Shown here: piece by piece, positions 1 through 8,281 of the stretch
Layout of the letters: each line of letters opens with the position of its first letter
Position numbering within the stretch: the first letter of the stretch is position 1
Source: Actinomyces glycerinitolerans
GTDB lineage: Bacteria > Actinomycetota > Actinomycetes > Actinomycetales > Actinomycetaceae
DNA length: 64,000 bases
Direction of reading: 5' to 3'
Assembly (NCBI RefSeq): GCF_900098745.1
Contig: NZ_FQTT01000013.1
Location: forward strand, 124,001 to 188,000
Notes under the pieces: generated by a model
Databases searched by the model: none
Seen by the model: only the letters and a program-made list of their open reading frames with translations
Told to the model about the DNA's origin: nothing
Position numbers and translations under genes: made by a program

Positions 1-826
1 CGTGGAAGACCTGGACGGCGGCGGTGAGCTCGTCCCGGGCCAGCGCGAAAACGTCCACGTCGGTGGCCTCCGGCAGCACCACCGCGTTCTGCTCGATGAC
101 CTTGCGCAGAGCCTCGGCGTCGTCACGCAGGCGGGCCGCCTTCTCGAAGTCGAGCGCCTGGGCGGCGGCCCGCATCTGTGCCTCGACCTCGCGCAGGTAG
201 GGGCCGGTGCGCCCGGCCATGAAGGCGCAGAAGTCCTCGGCCAGGGCCCGGTGGTCGGCGGGGCCGATGCGGCCCACGCAGGGGGCGGAGCACTTGTCGA
301 TGTAGCCCAGCAGGCAGGGGCGCCCGGAGGCGTGCGCGCGCTTGAACACGCCGGCCGAGCAGGAGCGGATGGGAAACACGCGCAGCAGTTGATCGAGGGT
401 CTCGCGGATGGACCACACCTGCACGAAGGGCCCGAAGTAGCGCACACCTGGACGCCGGGCGCCGCGGACGATCTGCGCGCGGGGGAAGGTCTCCTGCATG
501 GTGACCGCCAGGTACGGGTAGGACTTGTCATCCTTGTACTTGACGTTGAAACGCGGGTTGAACTCCTTGATCCAGGAGTACTCCAGGGCGAGGGACTCGA
601 CCTCGGTGGAAACCACCGTCCACTCCACCGCGCAGGCGGTGGTGACCATCTTCTGGGTGCGCGGGTGCAGTGCACTCAGATCCTGGAAGTAGTTGCTCAA
701 CCGCTGGCGCAGGTTCTTGGCCTTGCCGACGTAGATGACGCGTCCCTCGGCGTCCAGGAACCGATACACGCCCGGCGAGGTCGGGATATCGCCGGGGGCA
801 GGACGGTATGTCGACGGGTCGGCCAT
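1..826 (-). CDS. uvrC: Excinuclease ABC subunit C, N-terminal part (runs off the left edge)
   Basis: UvrC makes the dual incisions of nucleotide-excision repair after UvrA2B has loaded UvrB on damaged DNA. About 275 residues are present, from an ATG at 826 to the window edge. The N-terminal GIY-YIG nuclease domain is visible (GVYRF near residue 19, then [10 protein letters not shown] near residue 35). A C-x6-C-x3-C cysteine group, probably metal-binding, lies near residues 155-185. The UVR motif that contacts UvrB ([17 protein letters not shown]) is near residues 222-240. It follows the MFS gene on the same strand by 9 bp and may be co-transcribed. uvrA and uvrB are both in this window. Confidence 0.97.
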   Translation of the reverse strand, partial: MADPSTYRPAPGDIPTSPGVYRFLDAEGRVIYVGKAKNLRQRLSNYFQDLSALHPRTQKMVTTACAVEWTVVSTEVESLALEYSWIKEFNPRFNVKYKDDKSYPYLAVTMQETFPRAQIVRGARRPGVRYFGPFVQVWSIRETLDQLLRVFPIRSCSAGVFKRAHASGRPCLLGYIDKCSAPCVGRIGPADHRALAEDFCAFMAGRTGPYLREVEAQMRAAAQALDFEKAARLRDDAEALRKVIEQNAVVLPEATDVDVFALARDELTAAVQVFH

Positions 827-835
827 GGCAGGAGA

Positions 836-2029
836 TTATGCGCCCGCGTCGCCACCCGCCATCGCGGCCAGGACACCGCCGCAGGCGGCCGTCCCGATTC
901 CCGCCGCAAGCACGCCCCACCCCGGGCCGAGCGAGCCCAGCAGGGCGCCGAGGCCGCTCCCCAGGGGCGCGCCCGCAAACACGATGGAGCGGTACAGGGT
1001 GGTGATGCCGTGCAGTCCCGGGCCGCGCGCGGAGCGAAGCAGCGCGCTGGAGGTGCCCGAGTTCCAGCCTCCCAGCCCGATTCCATACAGCCCGGTACAG
1101 ACGAGCAGCAGCGGAACGAGACGCGTCGTGGACATCGCGATCATCGCCATGCCGCTGAGCGCGCCGGCGAAGGCGGCGATCCGCCAACTGGGTACACGTG
1201 CGACGATCGCCAGGTACGCGGCATTGGCCAGCACCACGCCGACCGAGACGATGGAGGAATTCGCGCCGTAAACCTGCGGCGGCATCTGCACAATCTTCAA
1301 CAGGTACAGCGGAATCACCGCGGAGTAGCAGCCGGCGAACACGTTCGAGAGAAAACCACTGATACTGAGCGCCAACGCCAGGCGATTAGCACGCAACAGC
1401 CTCCAGGAGGACTCCACTTCCCGCACGTCGGTCCGTTCCGGGCGCCTCACGCCCGCGATACGCAATGCACATGCGAGCGCGACGACCGCGAAGACGATCG
1501 CGGCGAACAGTGGCGATACCCGGGACCAGGCGAACAGCGTGCCGGCCAGCGCCGGCCCCGCGATCCCGCCGAGGCTTTGGCCGGTGGACAGTACGCCGTT
1601 GGTCCGCTCAATCGCGGCGGCTCTGGAGCTTTCAACAATCAGGATATTTACCGCGTTGTCGACGAACGGACGGGCGATTCCAAAGCCCGTTGAGAATGCC
1701 CAGTACACCCAGGTGGCCCGCGCTCCCACCGCCACCGGGATGAGCGCCGCGTACAGGCCGATGTTCGTGAAGATGCCGCACAGTGCAGCGCCTCTAGCAC
1801 CGTAGCGGTCCGCGACCCGGGCAACCGCGGGCCCCATCAGCACCGTGGGGAGTACCGCCCCGGCTCCGATCAGCGCCGTCGTGATCGCGTTTCCTCCCGC
1901 GGATACCGCCAGCAGCATCAACGCTGTTGCACGCAGGCTGAACTCCAGGCGCGAGATGGTGCCCAGCGCGACGACCGGCACGGCCTGTCTGCTTATGGCG
2001 GGGGCAGATGCTTGAGATTCGGGCGGCAC
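836..2029 (-). CDS. MFS transporter
   Basis: A 397-residue polytopic membrane protein of the major facilitator superfamily. Hydrophobic segments of about 20 residues run through its whole length, consistent with 10 to 12 helices. The loop after helix 2 carries an MFS motif-A-like sequence (ARVADRYGARG, near residue 70), which is the strongest family evidence. The start is a GTG at 2029 with no clear ribosome-binding site, so the N-terminus is uncertain. The substrate cannot be read from the sequence; the general layout is that of proton-driven drug or metabolite exporters. It lies just upstream of uvrC and is divergent from the HAD gene. Confidence 0.85.
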   Translation of the reverse strand: MPPESQASAPAISRQAVPVVALGTISRLEFSLRATALMLLAVSAGGNAITTALIGAGAVLPTVLMGPAVARVADRYGARGAALCGIFTNIGLYAALIPVAVGARATWVYWAFSTGFGIARPFVDNAVNILIVESSRAAAIERTNGVLSTGQSLGGIAGPALAGTLFAWSRVSPLFAAIVFAVVALACALRIAGVRRPERTDVREVESSWRLLRANRLALALSISGFLSNVFAGCYSAVIPLYLLKIVQMPPQVYGANSSIVSVGVVLANAAYLAIVARVPSWRIAAFAGALSGMAMIAMSTTRLVPLLLVCTGLYGIGLGGWNSGTSSALLRSARGPGLHGITTLYRSIVFAGAPLGSGLGALLGSLGPGWGVLAAGIGTAACGGVLAAMAGGDAGA

Positions 2030-2184
2030 GGCGGGAACCCTATCGCCGTATCAACCGACCTCGGCGGTTATTTCGACCGGTCTCGGTGAGTCCTGGCCGG
2101 CGGCAGGGACGTCACCTATGCTGTGAGCGCCGCCTCAACCGCGGCAGGCCTCCACCCACGCGTCAAGGCAGCCCAGGAGTTTTC

Positions 2185-3024
2185 GTGTCTGTTCCGCCAC
2201 CCCCGGCCCGGCCTCCGGATCTGCGCCTGGTGGCGGTGGATATGGACGGCACCTTCCTGCGCACCGGCTCCACTTACGACCGGGGCCGCTTCGCACCGCT
2301 GCGCCGCCGGATGCGCGAGGCCGGCGTGCGCTTCGTGGTCGCCTCCGGCAATCAGGAGGCGCAGCTGCTCGGCTTCTTCCCGGCCGCGGAGGGCCCGGCT
2401 CCCGACGGCGTGGTCTCCGACAACGGGGCGATCGTCCTGGCCGACGGCGTCCGGCTGTTGGAGACGCACGTGCCCATGGACGCGCTGGCGCGGGTGCTGG
2501 CGGTGCTCGACGGTGACGCCGGGCTGACCTTCATCGCCTCCGGCCCGGACGGCGCCTACCTGCGCGAGTCGGAGACGCCCGAGATGCGGGAGCTGCTGAC
2601 CTTCTACCACCCCCGGTACCAGTACGTCGCCCGCACCGCCGACATTAACGGTCACCGCGTATCCAAGATCGCGCTGGTGGACGAGCACGGCTTCACGCAG
2701 GCGTTCCTGGACCGGTTGTCCGAGGCGCTGGACGGCGCGATGGTGCCGGTGGTCTCGGGACACGACAGCGTGGACCTGATCGTGCCCGGGCAGCACAAGG
2801 CCTCGGGGCTGGGCGTGCTGCTGGACCACTGGGGCCTGGTGCCGGGGCAGGTGGCGGCCTTCGGAGACTCCGGGAACGATGCGGAGATGCTGGCTCGCGC
2901 GGGCTACGGGATTGCGATGGCCAACGCCTCCGCCGCCGCCCGCGACGCCGCCGACTTCATGGCGCCCGCCAATGATGACGACGGCGTGCTGCAAGTACTG
3001 GAGGGCTGGTTCCCGGCGGACTGA
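2185..3024 (+). CDS. HAD-superfamily hydrolase, Cof-type phosphatase
   Basis: A 279-residue cytoplasmic sugar-phosphate or nucleotide phosphatase of the Cof/YidA branch. HAD motif I is VAVDMDGTFL near residue 17, with the nucleophilic and acid/base aspartates. Motif IV is FGDSGNDAEML near residue 230. The cap region between them is of the C2 size. I chose the GTG at 2185 because an AGGAG at 2175-2179 sits at good spacing and the protein then begins just before motif I; an open frame extends further upstream to 2008 but has no family sequence. The substrate is unknown. A TATGCT hexamer near 2117 may be its -10 element. Confidence 0.9.
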   Translation: MSVPPPPARPPDLRLVAVDMDGTFLRTGSTYDRGRFAPLRRRMREAGVRFVVASGNQEAQLLGFFPAAEGPAPDGVVSDNGAIVLADGVRLLETHVPMDALARVLAVLDGDAGLTFIASGPDGAYLRESETPEMRELLTFYHPRYQYVARTADINGHRVSKIALVDEHGFTQAFLDRLSEALDGAMVPVVSGHDSVDLIVPGQHKASGLGVLLDHWGLVPGQVAAFGDSGNDAEMLARAGYGIAMANASAAARDAADFMAPANDDDGVLQVLEGWFPAD

Positions 3025-3048
3025 ACACGGGAAGAGCGAAGGCGATGG

Positions 3049-3120
3049 TGGGCGATACTGGGATCGAACCAGTGACCTCTTCCGTGTCAGGGAAGCGCGC
3101 TCCCGCTGCGCCAATCGCCC
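3049..3120 (-). tRNA. tRNA-Val (GAC)
   Basis: A complete cloverleaf reads on the minus strand. The 7-bp acceptor stem GGGCGAT/ATCGCCC closes, the anticodon loop carries GAC, and the T-arm has GGTTCGATCCC-like sequence. CCA is not encoded. It is the first of three minus-strand tRNAs packed in 250 bp. Confidence 0.97.
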
Positions 3121-3121
3121 G

Positions 3122-3192
3122 AGGTGGGTACCGGATTCGAACCGGTGTAAACGGCTTTGCAGGCCGGTGCCTAACCTCTCGGCCAACCCACC
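3122..3192 (-). tRNA. tRNA-Cys (GCA)
   Basis: Cloverleaf on the minus strand with acceptor stem GGTGGGT/ACCCACC, anticodon GCA and discriminator U, which is the usual cysteine identity base. It lies one base from the tRNA-Val gene, so the two are surely processed from one transcript. Confidence 0.97.
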
Positions 3193-3224
3193 AATGAGAG
3201 GCTGGGAGGACCCCCGCTCCTCGG

Positions 3225-3297
3225 AGCGGATGACGGGACTCGAACCCGCGACCCTCACCTTGGCAAGGTGATGCTCTACCAACTGAGCCACATCCGC
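3225..3297 (-). tRNA. tRNA-Gly (GCC)
   Basis: Cloverleaf on the minus strand with acceptor stem GCGGATG/CATCCGC, anticodon GCC in a CACCTTGCCAAGGTG arm, and T-arm CGGGTTCGAGTCCCG. It is the first gene of the minus-strand order Gly-Cys-Val. Confidence 0.97.
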
Positions 3298-3451
3298 ATG
3301 TTCAACGCCTTGGGGCCCATGCGTTCCCCTGAGCGCTGCTGAACCATACCATCCAGCCGGGGCCGGGTGGCAAATGCACGGGCGGTGATCCACCTCACCG
3401 GTCCTCCGTTTGCCGCGGGGGCCTCGGTCCCGCTAGTGTCTGCACCGCACC

Positions 3452-3524
3452 GGGCGATTGGCTCAGGGGTTAGAGCGCCTCGTTCACACCGAGGAGGTCA
3501 CTGGTTCGATTCCAGTATCGCCCA
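3452..3524 (+). tRNA. tRNA-Val (CAC)
   Basis: Cloverleaf on the plus strand with acceptor stem GGGCGAT/ATCGCCC and anticodon CAC. Its acceptor and T-arm are almost the same as in the minus-strand tRNA-Val (GAC) 330 bp away, so the two valine genes are close paralogues in opposite orientation. A strong hairpin follows 14 bp downstream. Confidence 0.97.
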
Positions 3525-3538
3525 CCGGAAGCATGCAT

Positions 3539-3572
3539 GTGAGGCCCCGGACCAAGCGGTCCGGGGCCTCAC
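3539..3572 (+). terminator. Hairpin terminator of tRNA-Val (CAC)
   Basis: A perfect 15-bp stem (GTGAGGCCCCGGACC with its complement) closes a 4-base loop (AAGC). It begins 14 bp after the tRNA. There is no U-tract, as is common for actinobacterial terminators. Confidence 0.85.
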
Positions 3573-3750
3573 TCGTGTGCAGGCTCAGGAGCTGCGGGTT
3601 ATCGGCTCGAGCGCGTGCGGTTCGGGGGCGTAGTGAGTTCGTCGGCGCGAATGTGTTGCTCGAGACCGGTGTTGTGGCCTCTGCCGGCTGGTTCGTTCGG
3701 CCTGGCCTTTGTGCGGGTGGCAGTGTCCGGCGCCGGGGCCGGGACGGCTT

Positions 3751-3854
3751 TGCACGACCCGGGCGACACTGCACGACCCTGGTGCACATTCCACGACCCC
3801 GGGGTGGTCGTGCAACACACACCAAGGTCGTGGAACGCGGCCCGAGGTCGTGCA
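3751..3854. repeat. Dyad-symmetric array of six 9-bp words, about 20-bp phased (array A)
   Basis: Three copies of TGCACGACC or TCCACGACC start at 3751, 3770 and 3790. Three copies of the reverse complement start at 3806, 3826 and 3846. Steps within each arm are 19-20 bp. The halves mirror each other around about 3802, and parts of the spacers match as well. The array lies in the 480-bp gap between tRNA-Val and the 3' end of the pyrophosphorylase gene. I see no credible gene in this gap, although open frames exist on both strands. The function is unknown. Confidence 0.85.
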
Positions 3855-3918
3855 AAACGCAGGACCATTCAGGCAGTCCAAGTAGACGCAGGCAGTCCAC
3901 ACGAGTTTGCGTCATAGT

Positions 3919-3973
3919 CACGAGTCTTGGAGCTTTACAGGTGCAGGGCGCATGCGAAGCTCCAAGACTCGTG
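3919..3973. repeat. Perfect 17-bp inverted repeat with 21-bp loop
   Basis: CACGAGTCTTGGAGCTT at 3919-3935 is matched exactly by its reverse complement at 3957-3973. It is less GC-rich than its surroundings. It lies about 80 bp beyond the stop of the leftward pyrophosphorylase gene, so it could end that transcript, but it has no U-tract and the loop is long. It could also be a remnant of a small mobile element. Confidence 0.7.
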
Positions 3974-4054
3974 TATTTGCGATGGAAACGTGTGTGAAGC
4001 ACGTACCGGGCCCACGTGTGCCCGGGGGGCGCCCCTAAGCCGCCGTCGGGCAGC

Positions 4055-5434
4055 TCAGCCCAGCCGGGCGCCGTCGGCGATCACCCCGGGTGCCCCCGTC
4101 TCGGTCACGGTCGCGTCCCCGGTGGCGACGACGTCGGCCCCGAAGGTCCAGTCGCCCCGCACCGTCAGGCTGCGTGCGTCGCGGATGGAGGGGACCCCGT
4201 GCGGGAAGCGCGCCTCGAAGTCGGCGATCCGCTTGTAGTAGCGCGGATCCAGGTCGACCACGCAGGCCTGCTCGGGCACCTGCTGCAGCAGCCCGTCGGC
4301 ATCCACCGCATACACGTCCGAACGGACCAGCAGCAGGTCATTGGTGGTCTTGACCGGCAGGAAGCGGCTGCGCGGCACCTCCACGGCGGTGGCGCCGTCG
4401 AAGGCCTCCACGGCGGCGCCCATGGCGGTTTCCAGCTGGATGACCGGCGTCGACTCGGGGTCGGCGGGGTCGACCGTCTTGGCGTTGCGGATCAGCGGCA
4501 GCCCCAGAATGCCGTTTCGCTCGGTCAGCGTGTCCCGCAGCACCTCCAGGTCGAACCAGAGGTTATTGGTGTGGAAGAAGGGGTGGCGGAACTGGTCGGT
4601 GAAGTAGTGCATCTCCTCGGGCGGGGTCTGCGCGGTGTCGCGCAGGATGATGCGGCCGTCCGCCTTGCGCACCGCCAGGTGGCCGCCCTTGACGTCGGCG
4701 GGGGTGCGCCTGCACAGCTCGGGGGCGTAGGGGGCGCCGGAGGCGGCGAACCAGCCGGCGATGCGGGCGCTCGGGGCCGCGCCCAGGTTGTCCGAGTTGG
4801 AGGTCATCGCGTACTTGTAGCCGCGTTCCAGCAGTGCGTCCAGCACGCCGGAGGCCACCAGGGCGGTGTAGATGTCGCCGTGGCCGGGCGGGCACCACTC
4901 CAGGCTCGGGTCCGCCTCCCACTGCACCGGGGTGAGGTCGTCGGCGCGCAACTTGGGCTCCCGGTTCTGCAGGAAGTCCAGCGGGATCCCCTCCACCTCG
5001 ATGCCCGGGTGGGCGGCGAGGGCCGCCAGCGTGTCCTCGCGGGTGCGGAAGGAGTCCATGAAGATCAGTGGCAGGGTGACGTCATAGCGGGCACGGGCGG
5101 TCATCACCTGATCCACCAGCAGGTCCAGGAAGCTCTTGCCGTCGCGCACCGGCAGCAGCGACTTGGCCCGGTCCATGCCCATGGAGGTGCCGAGCCCCCC
5201 GTTGAGCTTGATCAGGACGGTCTTGCTCAGTGCCTCGCGGGCCGCGGCGTCGTCGACCTCGACGTCGTCGATCGAGTCGATCTGCGTAAGCGGCTCGATG
5301 GTGTCCTCGGGGACGAGCCCGGTGGCTCCCTCCTCAAGGGCGCGGTAGTAGTGGCTGAAAACGTCGATGGCCTGCTCGGCGACGCCGGCGTCGCGCATCT
5401 TTGCCTGGGCAGCGGCCAATCCGGTGGTGCTCAT
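4055..5434 (-). CDS. UTP-glucose-1-phosphate uridylyltransferase (UDPGP family)
   Basis: This enzyme makes UDP-glucose from UTP and glucose-1-phosphate for cell-wall and capsule sugars and trehalose. The 459-residue protein is of the large, eukaryote-like UDPGP family rather than the short bacterial GalU type. The nucleotide-binding motif KLNGGLGTSMGMDRAKS is at residues 76-92. NSDNLG near residue 218 and the later KTTNDLLLVRSDVY are also family features. The C-terminus is the expected left-handed beta-helix region. The ATG at 5434 is the only reasonable start. The gene stands alone, with phased palindromic arrays in the gaps on both sides. Confidence 0.93.
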   Translation of the reverse strand: MSTTGLAAAQAKMRDAGVAEQAIDVFSHYYRALEEGATGLVPEDTIEPLTQIDSIDDVEVDDAAAREALSKTVLIKLNGGLGTSMGMDRAKSLLPVRDGKSFLDLLVDQVMTARARYDVTLPLIFMDSFRTREDTLAALAAHPGIEVEGIPLDFLQNREPKLRADDLTPVQWEADPSLEWCPPGHGDIYTALVASGVLDALLERGYKYAMTSNSDNLGAAPSARIAGWFAASGAPYAPELCRRTPADVKGGHLAVRKADGRIILRDTAQTPPEEMHYFTDQFRHPFFHTNNLWFDLEVLRDTLTERNGILGLPLIRNAKTVDPADPESTPVIQLETAMGAAVEAFDGATAVEVPRSRFLPVKTTNDLLLVRSDVYAVDADGLLQQVPEQACVVDLDPRYYKRIADFEARFPHGVPSIRDARSLTVRGDWTFGADVVATGDATVTETGAPGVIADGARLG

Positions 5435-5447
5435 GGGAAAAGGCTAT

Positions 5448-5477
5448 CCCACCGCGCCCAAGTCTCCGTATCAAAGT
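5448..5477 (+). repeat. 30-bp direct repeat, copy 1
   Basis: This copy matches 5790-5819 at 29 of 30 positions; both contain CAAGTCTCCGTATCAAAGT. The two copies enclose 312 bp that hold the phased array B. This copy lies 14 bp upstream of the pyrophosphorylase start codon. Confidence 0.9.
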
Positions 5478-5613
5478 GGCCGCTCGCGCTTGTAGGGGTG
5501 GTCGGCCGCCAGGCGAAGGCTGTACGTGGGGAAGGAGAGGCAACGGGACGTTCTCACCGGACAAAGGACCTCCTCGGGCCAATGAGGACGTTGCCGGAAC
5601 TGCGTCGGGGGTG

Positions 5614-5766
5614 GACGGTTCGTGTGTTCCAGTGACGGTTCGTCAGGTAGCAGCAACGATTCGGCATGAACCGCGACGGTTCGTACCCCTACCCCACGAA
5701 CCGTCGCAAGAAGTGCCGAATCGTCGACCGCAACGTACGAACCGTCAGGCCAACACACAAACCGTC
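5614..5766. repeat. Dyad-symmetric array of eight 10-bp words, exactly 20/21-bp phased (array B)
   Basis: Four GACGGTTCGT-like words start at 5614, 5634, 5655 and 5675. Four reverse-complement words start at 5696, 5716, 5737 and 5757. The steps are 20, 21, 20, 21, 20, 21, 20, an average of 20.4 bp or two helical turns. Each left word has its partner at the same distance from position 5690. The one divergent word, ACGATTCGGC (third), is mirrored by a divergent sixth word. The array sits between divergent genes. The rest of the 421-bp gap holds only the flanking direct repeats; a leftward 102-codon frame across it looks like chance. Confidence 0.92.
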
Positions 5767-5789
5767 GCGCCTGATCCACCGCCCATCAG

Positions 5790-5819
5790 CCCACCGCGTC
5801 CAAGTCTCCGTATCAAAGT
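5790..5819 (+). repeat. 30-bp direct repeat, copy 2
   Basis: Second copy of the repeat at 5448-5477, with one mismatch (T for C near the left end). It ends 36 bp before the start codon of the first DUF2339-like gene. Confidence 0.9.
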
Positions 5820-5855
5820 CGTGACAACGCCGCGACCTTGCCGGATCCTTGAATC

Positions 5856-8156
5856 ATGGATTCCCAAGAGCGCGCACGATTCCATGAGGTGATCGCGCGT
5901 CTGGACGCCCTGGAGCGTGAGGTCGGACGGTTGGAGGGACAAGTCGCCCGGCTGTCCTCCGGGCCCGCCACCACGCTGCCCTCCGGACCCGCCACCCGGC
6001 AGCCCGCCCGGGACATGCCCACTACCGCCTACGCTCCCGATCCGTATGCACCCCCACAGCAGCAGCCACCGCAGCCGTTGTGGGCGCCGCAGCCGACGCC
6101 GCCGCGCTCCCCCGACGCCGGAGCCCCGCCCGCCACCCAATTGCCTCCGGCGCGGGAGGGTAACTTGGGCGCCTATCTGCTGTCCGGCGCGGCGGCGCTG
6201 CTGGTGCTGCTGGCCGCGGTGAGCCTCATTGCGCTGGTTTGGGAGCAGATTCCCGACGGCTGGAAGGTCGGCGGGCTCGGACTGTTGTCCCTCGCCATGG
6301 TCTCCGCGGGCACCACGCTGGCGGAGAATCGGCCCCGCCTGCGGGTGGCGGCGGCCACCGTAACCGGTACGGGTGGGGCGTTGGGCTTCGTAACCATCAT
6401 TGGCGCGGTCCTGCTCGTGCACCTACAAACCCCCGTGGCCATGGCGCTGATGGCCGCCTGGGGGTTCGTGCTCCTACTGGTGTCCTGGACCGCCGGGCAA
6501 TTCTTCACCGCCGTGATTTCCGCCCTTGGCGCCCTGGTCGCGGTTGATTTCGCGTGGGTGCAGGCCAATGCGCATCCGGGCCGGGCGGCGTTGGTGTGGA
6601 TGCTCGTGAACGGCTACTTGATCGCCCTCGCGGCGGTGTCCGCGCTGCTGGCGCACTTTGCGCGGCGGATGCGCCATGCCGTCTGGCTGCCCACCACCTC
6701 CATGGTGGTCACGGCGACGGCGCTGGTGATCGGGCCGACCGTTCTTCTGCGCGGTGGGTCCCCGACCGGGGTCGCCCTGCTGTGTCTACCGGCCGTCGTG
6801 CTGCTGGTTCAGGCGCATCACTCCGGGCGGCTGCTGTCACGCACGGTCGGGCGCGCCGCGGCCGCTTGGGAATGGGGCGCCGTGGGTGTCGCAATGGTGC
6901 TGGCCGTGCTGCACCTGGGACTGGATCCGGCGGCCCCGCCGGCGGCCCGTGCCCTGACCGGCGTGGTGCTCCTGGTGGCTGCGGTCGCCTCCACCGCGGC
7001 GCTGCTTCCCGACGGCGGTACGGCTGCCTGGCCGCGGAACGTGGCCGGGGTGAACCTTGGGGTGATGGTGGGCATCGGTGCCGCCGTCTTCGCCGTGGAG
7101 CCCCGCCTGCTCCTGCCTGCGGTGCTGGCGGTGGGGCTGGCCGGCGCCCCGGTGGTCCGCGTCGGGCAAGCCGCGCCGATCCCGATACTGCCACTGGCGG
7201 GTCTGCCGGCGTTCGCGCTCGCCACCCGAGCACATTCAGACAGGGACGCCGTCGGACTCGCACTCGTCGCGGTGGCCACCGCCGCCGGCCTGAGCCTGCT
7301 GCTGGAGAGCCGACTAACCCCGGCCCGGAGCCCCGGGCGCGCGCAACAGGCACGCGTCGACCTGCTGACCGCGGCCGTCTGGCTGATCGGCGCGGACCTG
7401 GTGGTGGTGCTGCCCGCGCTGGTCGCGCGGCTGGTCCCGGGCGGCTCCGCAGCCCCGCTGGTGGGTGGTGTGTGCGCCCTGGCGCTGACGGGCCTGGGGC
7501 TGTTCACCCGTGGATGCACTCCACTCGCGCTCGCCTCGGGGACCCACGCCGGCGCCATCGAGGGCGCAAATGGGCCGCGCACGCCGCGAATTCCCGCGAC
7601 TCCGGTCATCGGCTGGGTGGGGTTCGCGCTGCTGTGCCTGCAGGCGCTCGTCATCCTGGCGCGCGCGGATTCCGCGGGCGACCGGCTGGTGGCGGCACCG
7701 CTGGTGGTGCTGGGCCTGGTGCTCGCGGTGGCGGCGGCCCGCCTGTTGCTGCCCTGGCTGCGGCGCGCGGGCGCCGGCACGGCCACCGCCATCTCGCTCA
7801 GCGTGGCGCTGTGGTGGTCGGTAATGGTCCTCACCGGTGCGTCGGCGACCTCGTTGCTGGTCACCGGTGTGGTGCTGGCGACCGGCGCAGTGGGCATTGT
7901 GCTCGGCTTCCGGGCGCGGGCGGTCGCACTGCGCCACTACGGGCTGACACTGGTGATGCTGGTGGTGGTCAAGCTCGCGGTGCTGGACCTGGCGGACGGG
8001 AACTCGCTCACCCAGATCCTGGCACTGCTGGTGGCCGGGCTGGCGTGTTTCTGCCTGTCTTTGGCATACAACCGCTTCGCGCGCGAGCAGGCCCGATATG
8101 CTGCCGGGACGGGCCCGGCGCCGGCCGACGATCATCGGGTGCCGCCCTACGCCTGA
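5856..8156 (+). CDS. DUF2339-like polytopic membrane protein, first of two tandem paralogues
   Basis: A 766-residue protein. Residues 5-36 form a short coiled coil (LDALEREVGRLEGQVARL), followed by a proline-rich linker to about residue 105. The rest is a long run of about 20 hydrophobic helices. The ending, LRHYGLTLVMLVVVKLAVLDL followed by a helix and a short basic tail, resembles the C-terminus of DUF2339 and related predicted membrane proteins. No function is established for the family. The next gene is a full-length paralogue with the same layout. The ATG at 5856 is preceded by CCGGATCCTTGA, which also precedes the paralogue's ATG. Confidence 0.85.
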   Translation: MDSQERARFHEVIARLDALEREVGRLEGQVARLSSGPATTLPSGPATRQPARDMPTTAYAPDPYAPPQQQPPQPLWAPQPTPPRSPDAGAPPATQLPPAREGNLGAYLLSGAAALLVLLAAVSLIALVWEQIPDGWKVGGLGLLSLAMVSAGTTLAENRPRLRVAAATVTGTGGALGFVTIIGAVLLVHLQTPVAMALMAAWGFVLLLVSWTAGQFFTAVISALGALVAVDFAWVQANAHPGRAALVWMLVNGYLIALAAVSALLAHFARRMRHAVWLPTTSMVVTATALVIGPTVLLRGGSPTGVALLCLPAVVLLVQAHHSGRLLSRTVGRAAAAWEWGAVGVAMVLAVLHLGLDPAAPPAARALTGVVLLVAAVASTAALLPDGGTAAWPRNVAGVNLGVMVGIGAAVFAVEPRLLLPAVLAVGLAGAPVVRVGQAAPIPILPLAGLPAFALATRAHSDRDAVGLALVAVATAAGLSLLLESRLTPARSPGRAQQARVDLLTAAVWLIGADLVVVLPALVARLVPGGSAAPLVGGVCALALTGLGLFTRGCTPLALASGTHAGAIEGANGPRTPRIPATPVIGWVGFALLCLQALVILARADSAGDRLVAAPLVVLGLVLAVAAARLLLPWLRRAGAGTATAISLSVALWWSVMVLTGASATSLLVTGVVLATGAVGIVLGFRARAVALRHYGLTLVMLVVVKLAVLDLADGNSLTQILALLVAGLACFCLSLAYNRFAREQARYAAGTGPAPADDHRVPPYA

Positions 8157-8182
8157 TGGACCTGCGTGACCGACGTACCCGA

Positions 8183-8204
8183 CGAGCCGGACATGTCCGG
8201 CTCG
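8183..8204. terminator. Perfect 22-bp palindrome between the DUF2339-like paralogues
   Basis: CGAGCCGGACATGTCCGGCTCG is fully self-complementary and starts 27 bp after the stop codon. It is probably a factor-independent terminator or processing hairpin. It has no U-tract. Confidence 0.6.
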
Positions 8205-8281
8205 ATCACAATCCGGGCCGAGGGAAGTACTCCCCGTCGCGACGGCGTGACTTTGGCCCGCCAGGACCGGATCCTTGAGAC

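Noticed and set aside
2-1693. Long plus-strand open frame (563 codons) opposite uvrC and the MFS gene
   Set aside because: The encoded sequence has no family features and is the antisense shadow of two clear genes; high GC keeps such frames open.
3751-3854. Possible CRISPR array
   Set aside because: Words are only 9 bp, spacers about 10 bp, and half the copies are inverted; no cas gene is present.
3458-4002. Open frames on both strands in the gap between tRNA-Val and the pyrophosphorylase gene
   Set aside because: They run through a tRNA gene, a terminator and array A, so they cannot be genes.
5471-5779. 102-codon leftward open frame across the phased array
   Set aside because: The repeated words would force a repetitive peptide, there is no ribosome-binding site, and it sits wholly inside the repeat region.
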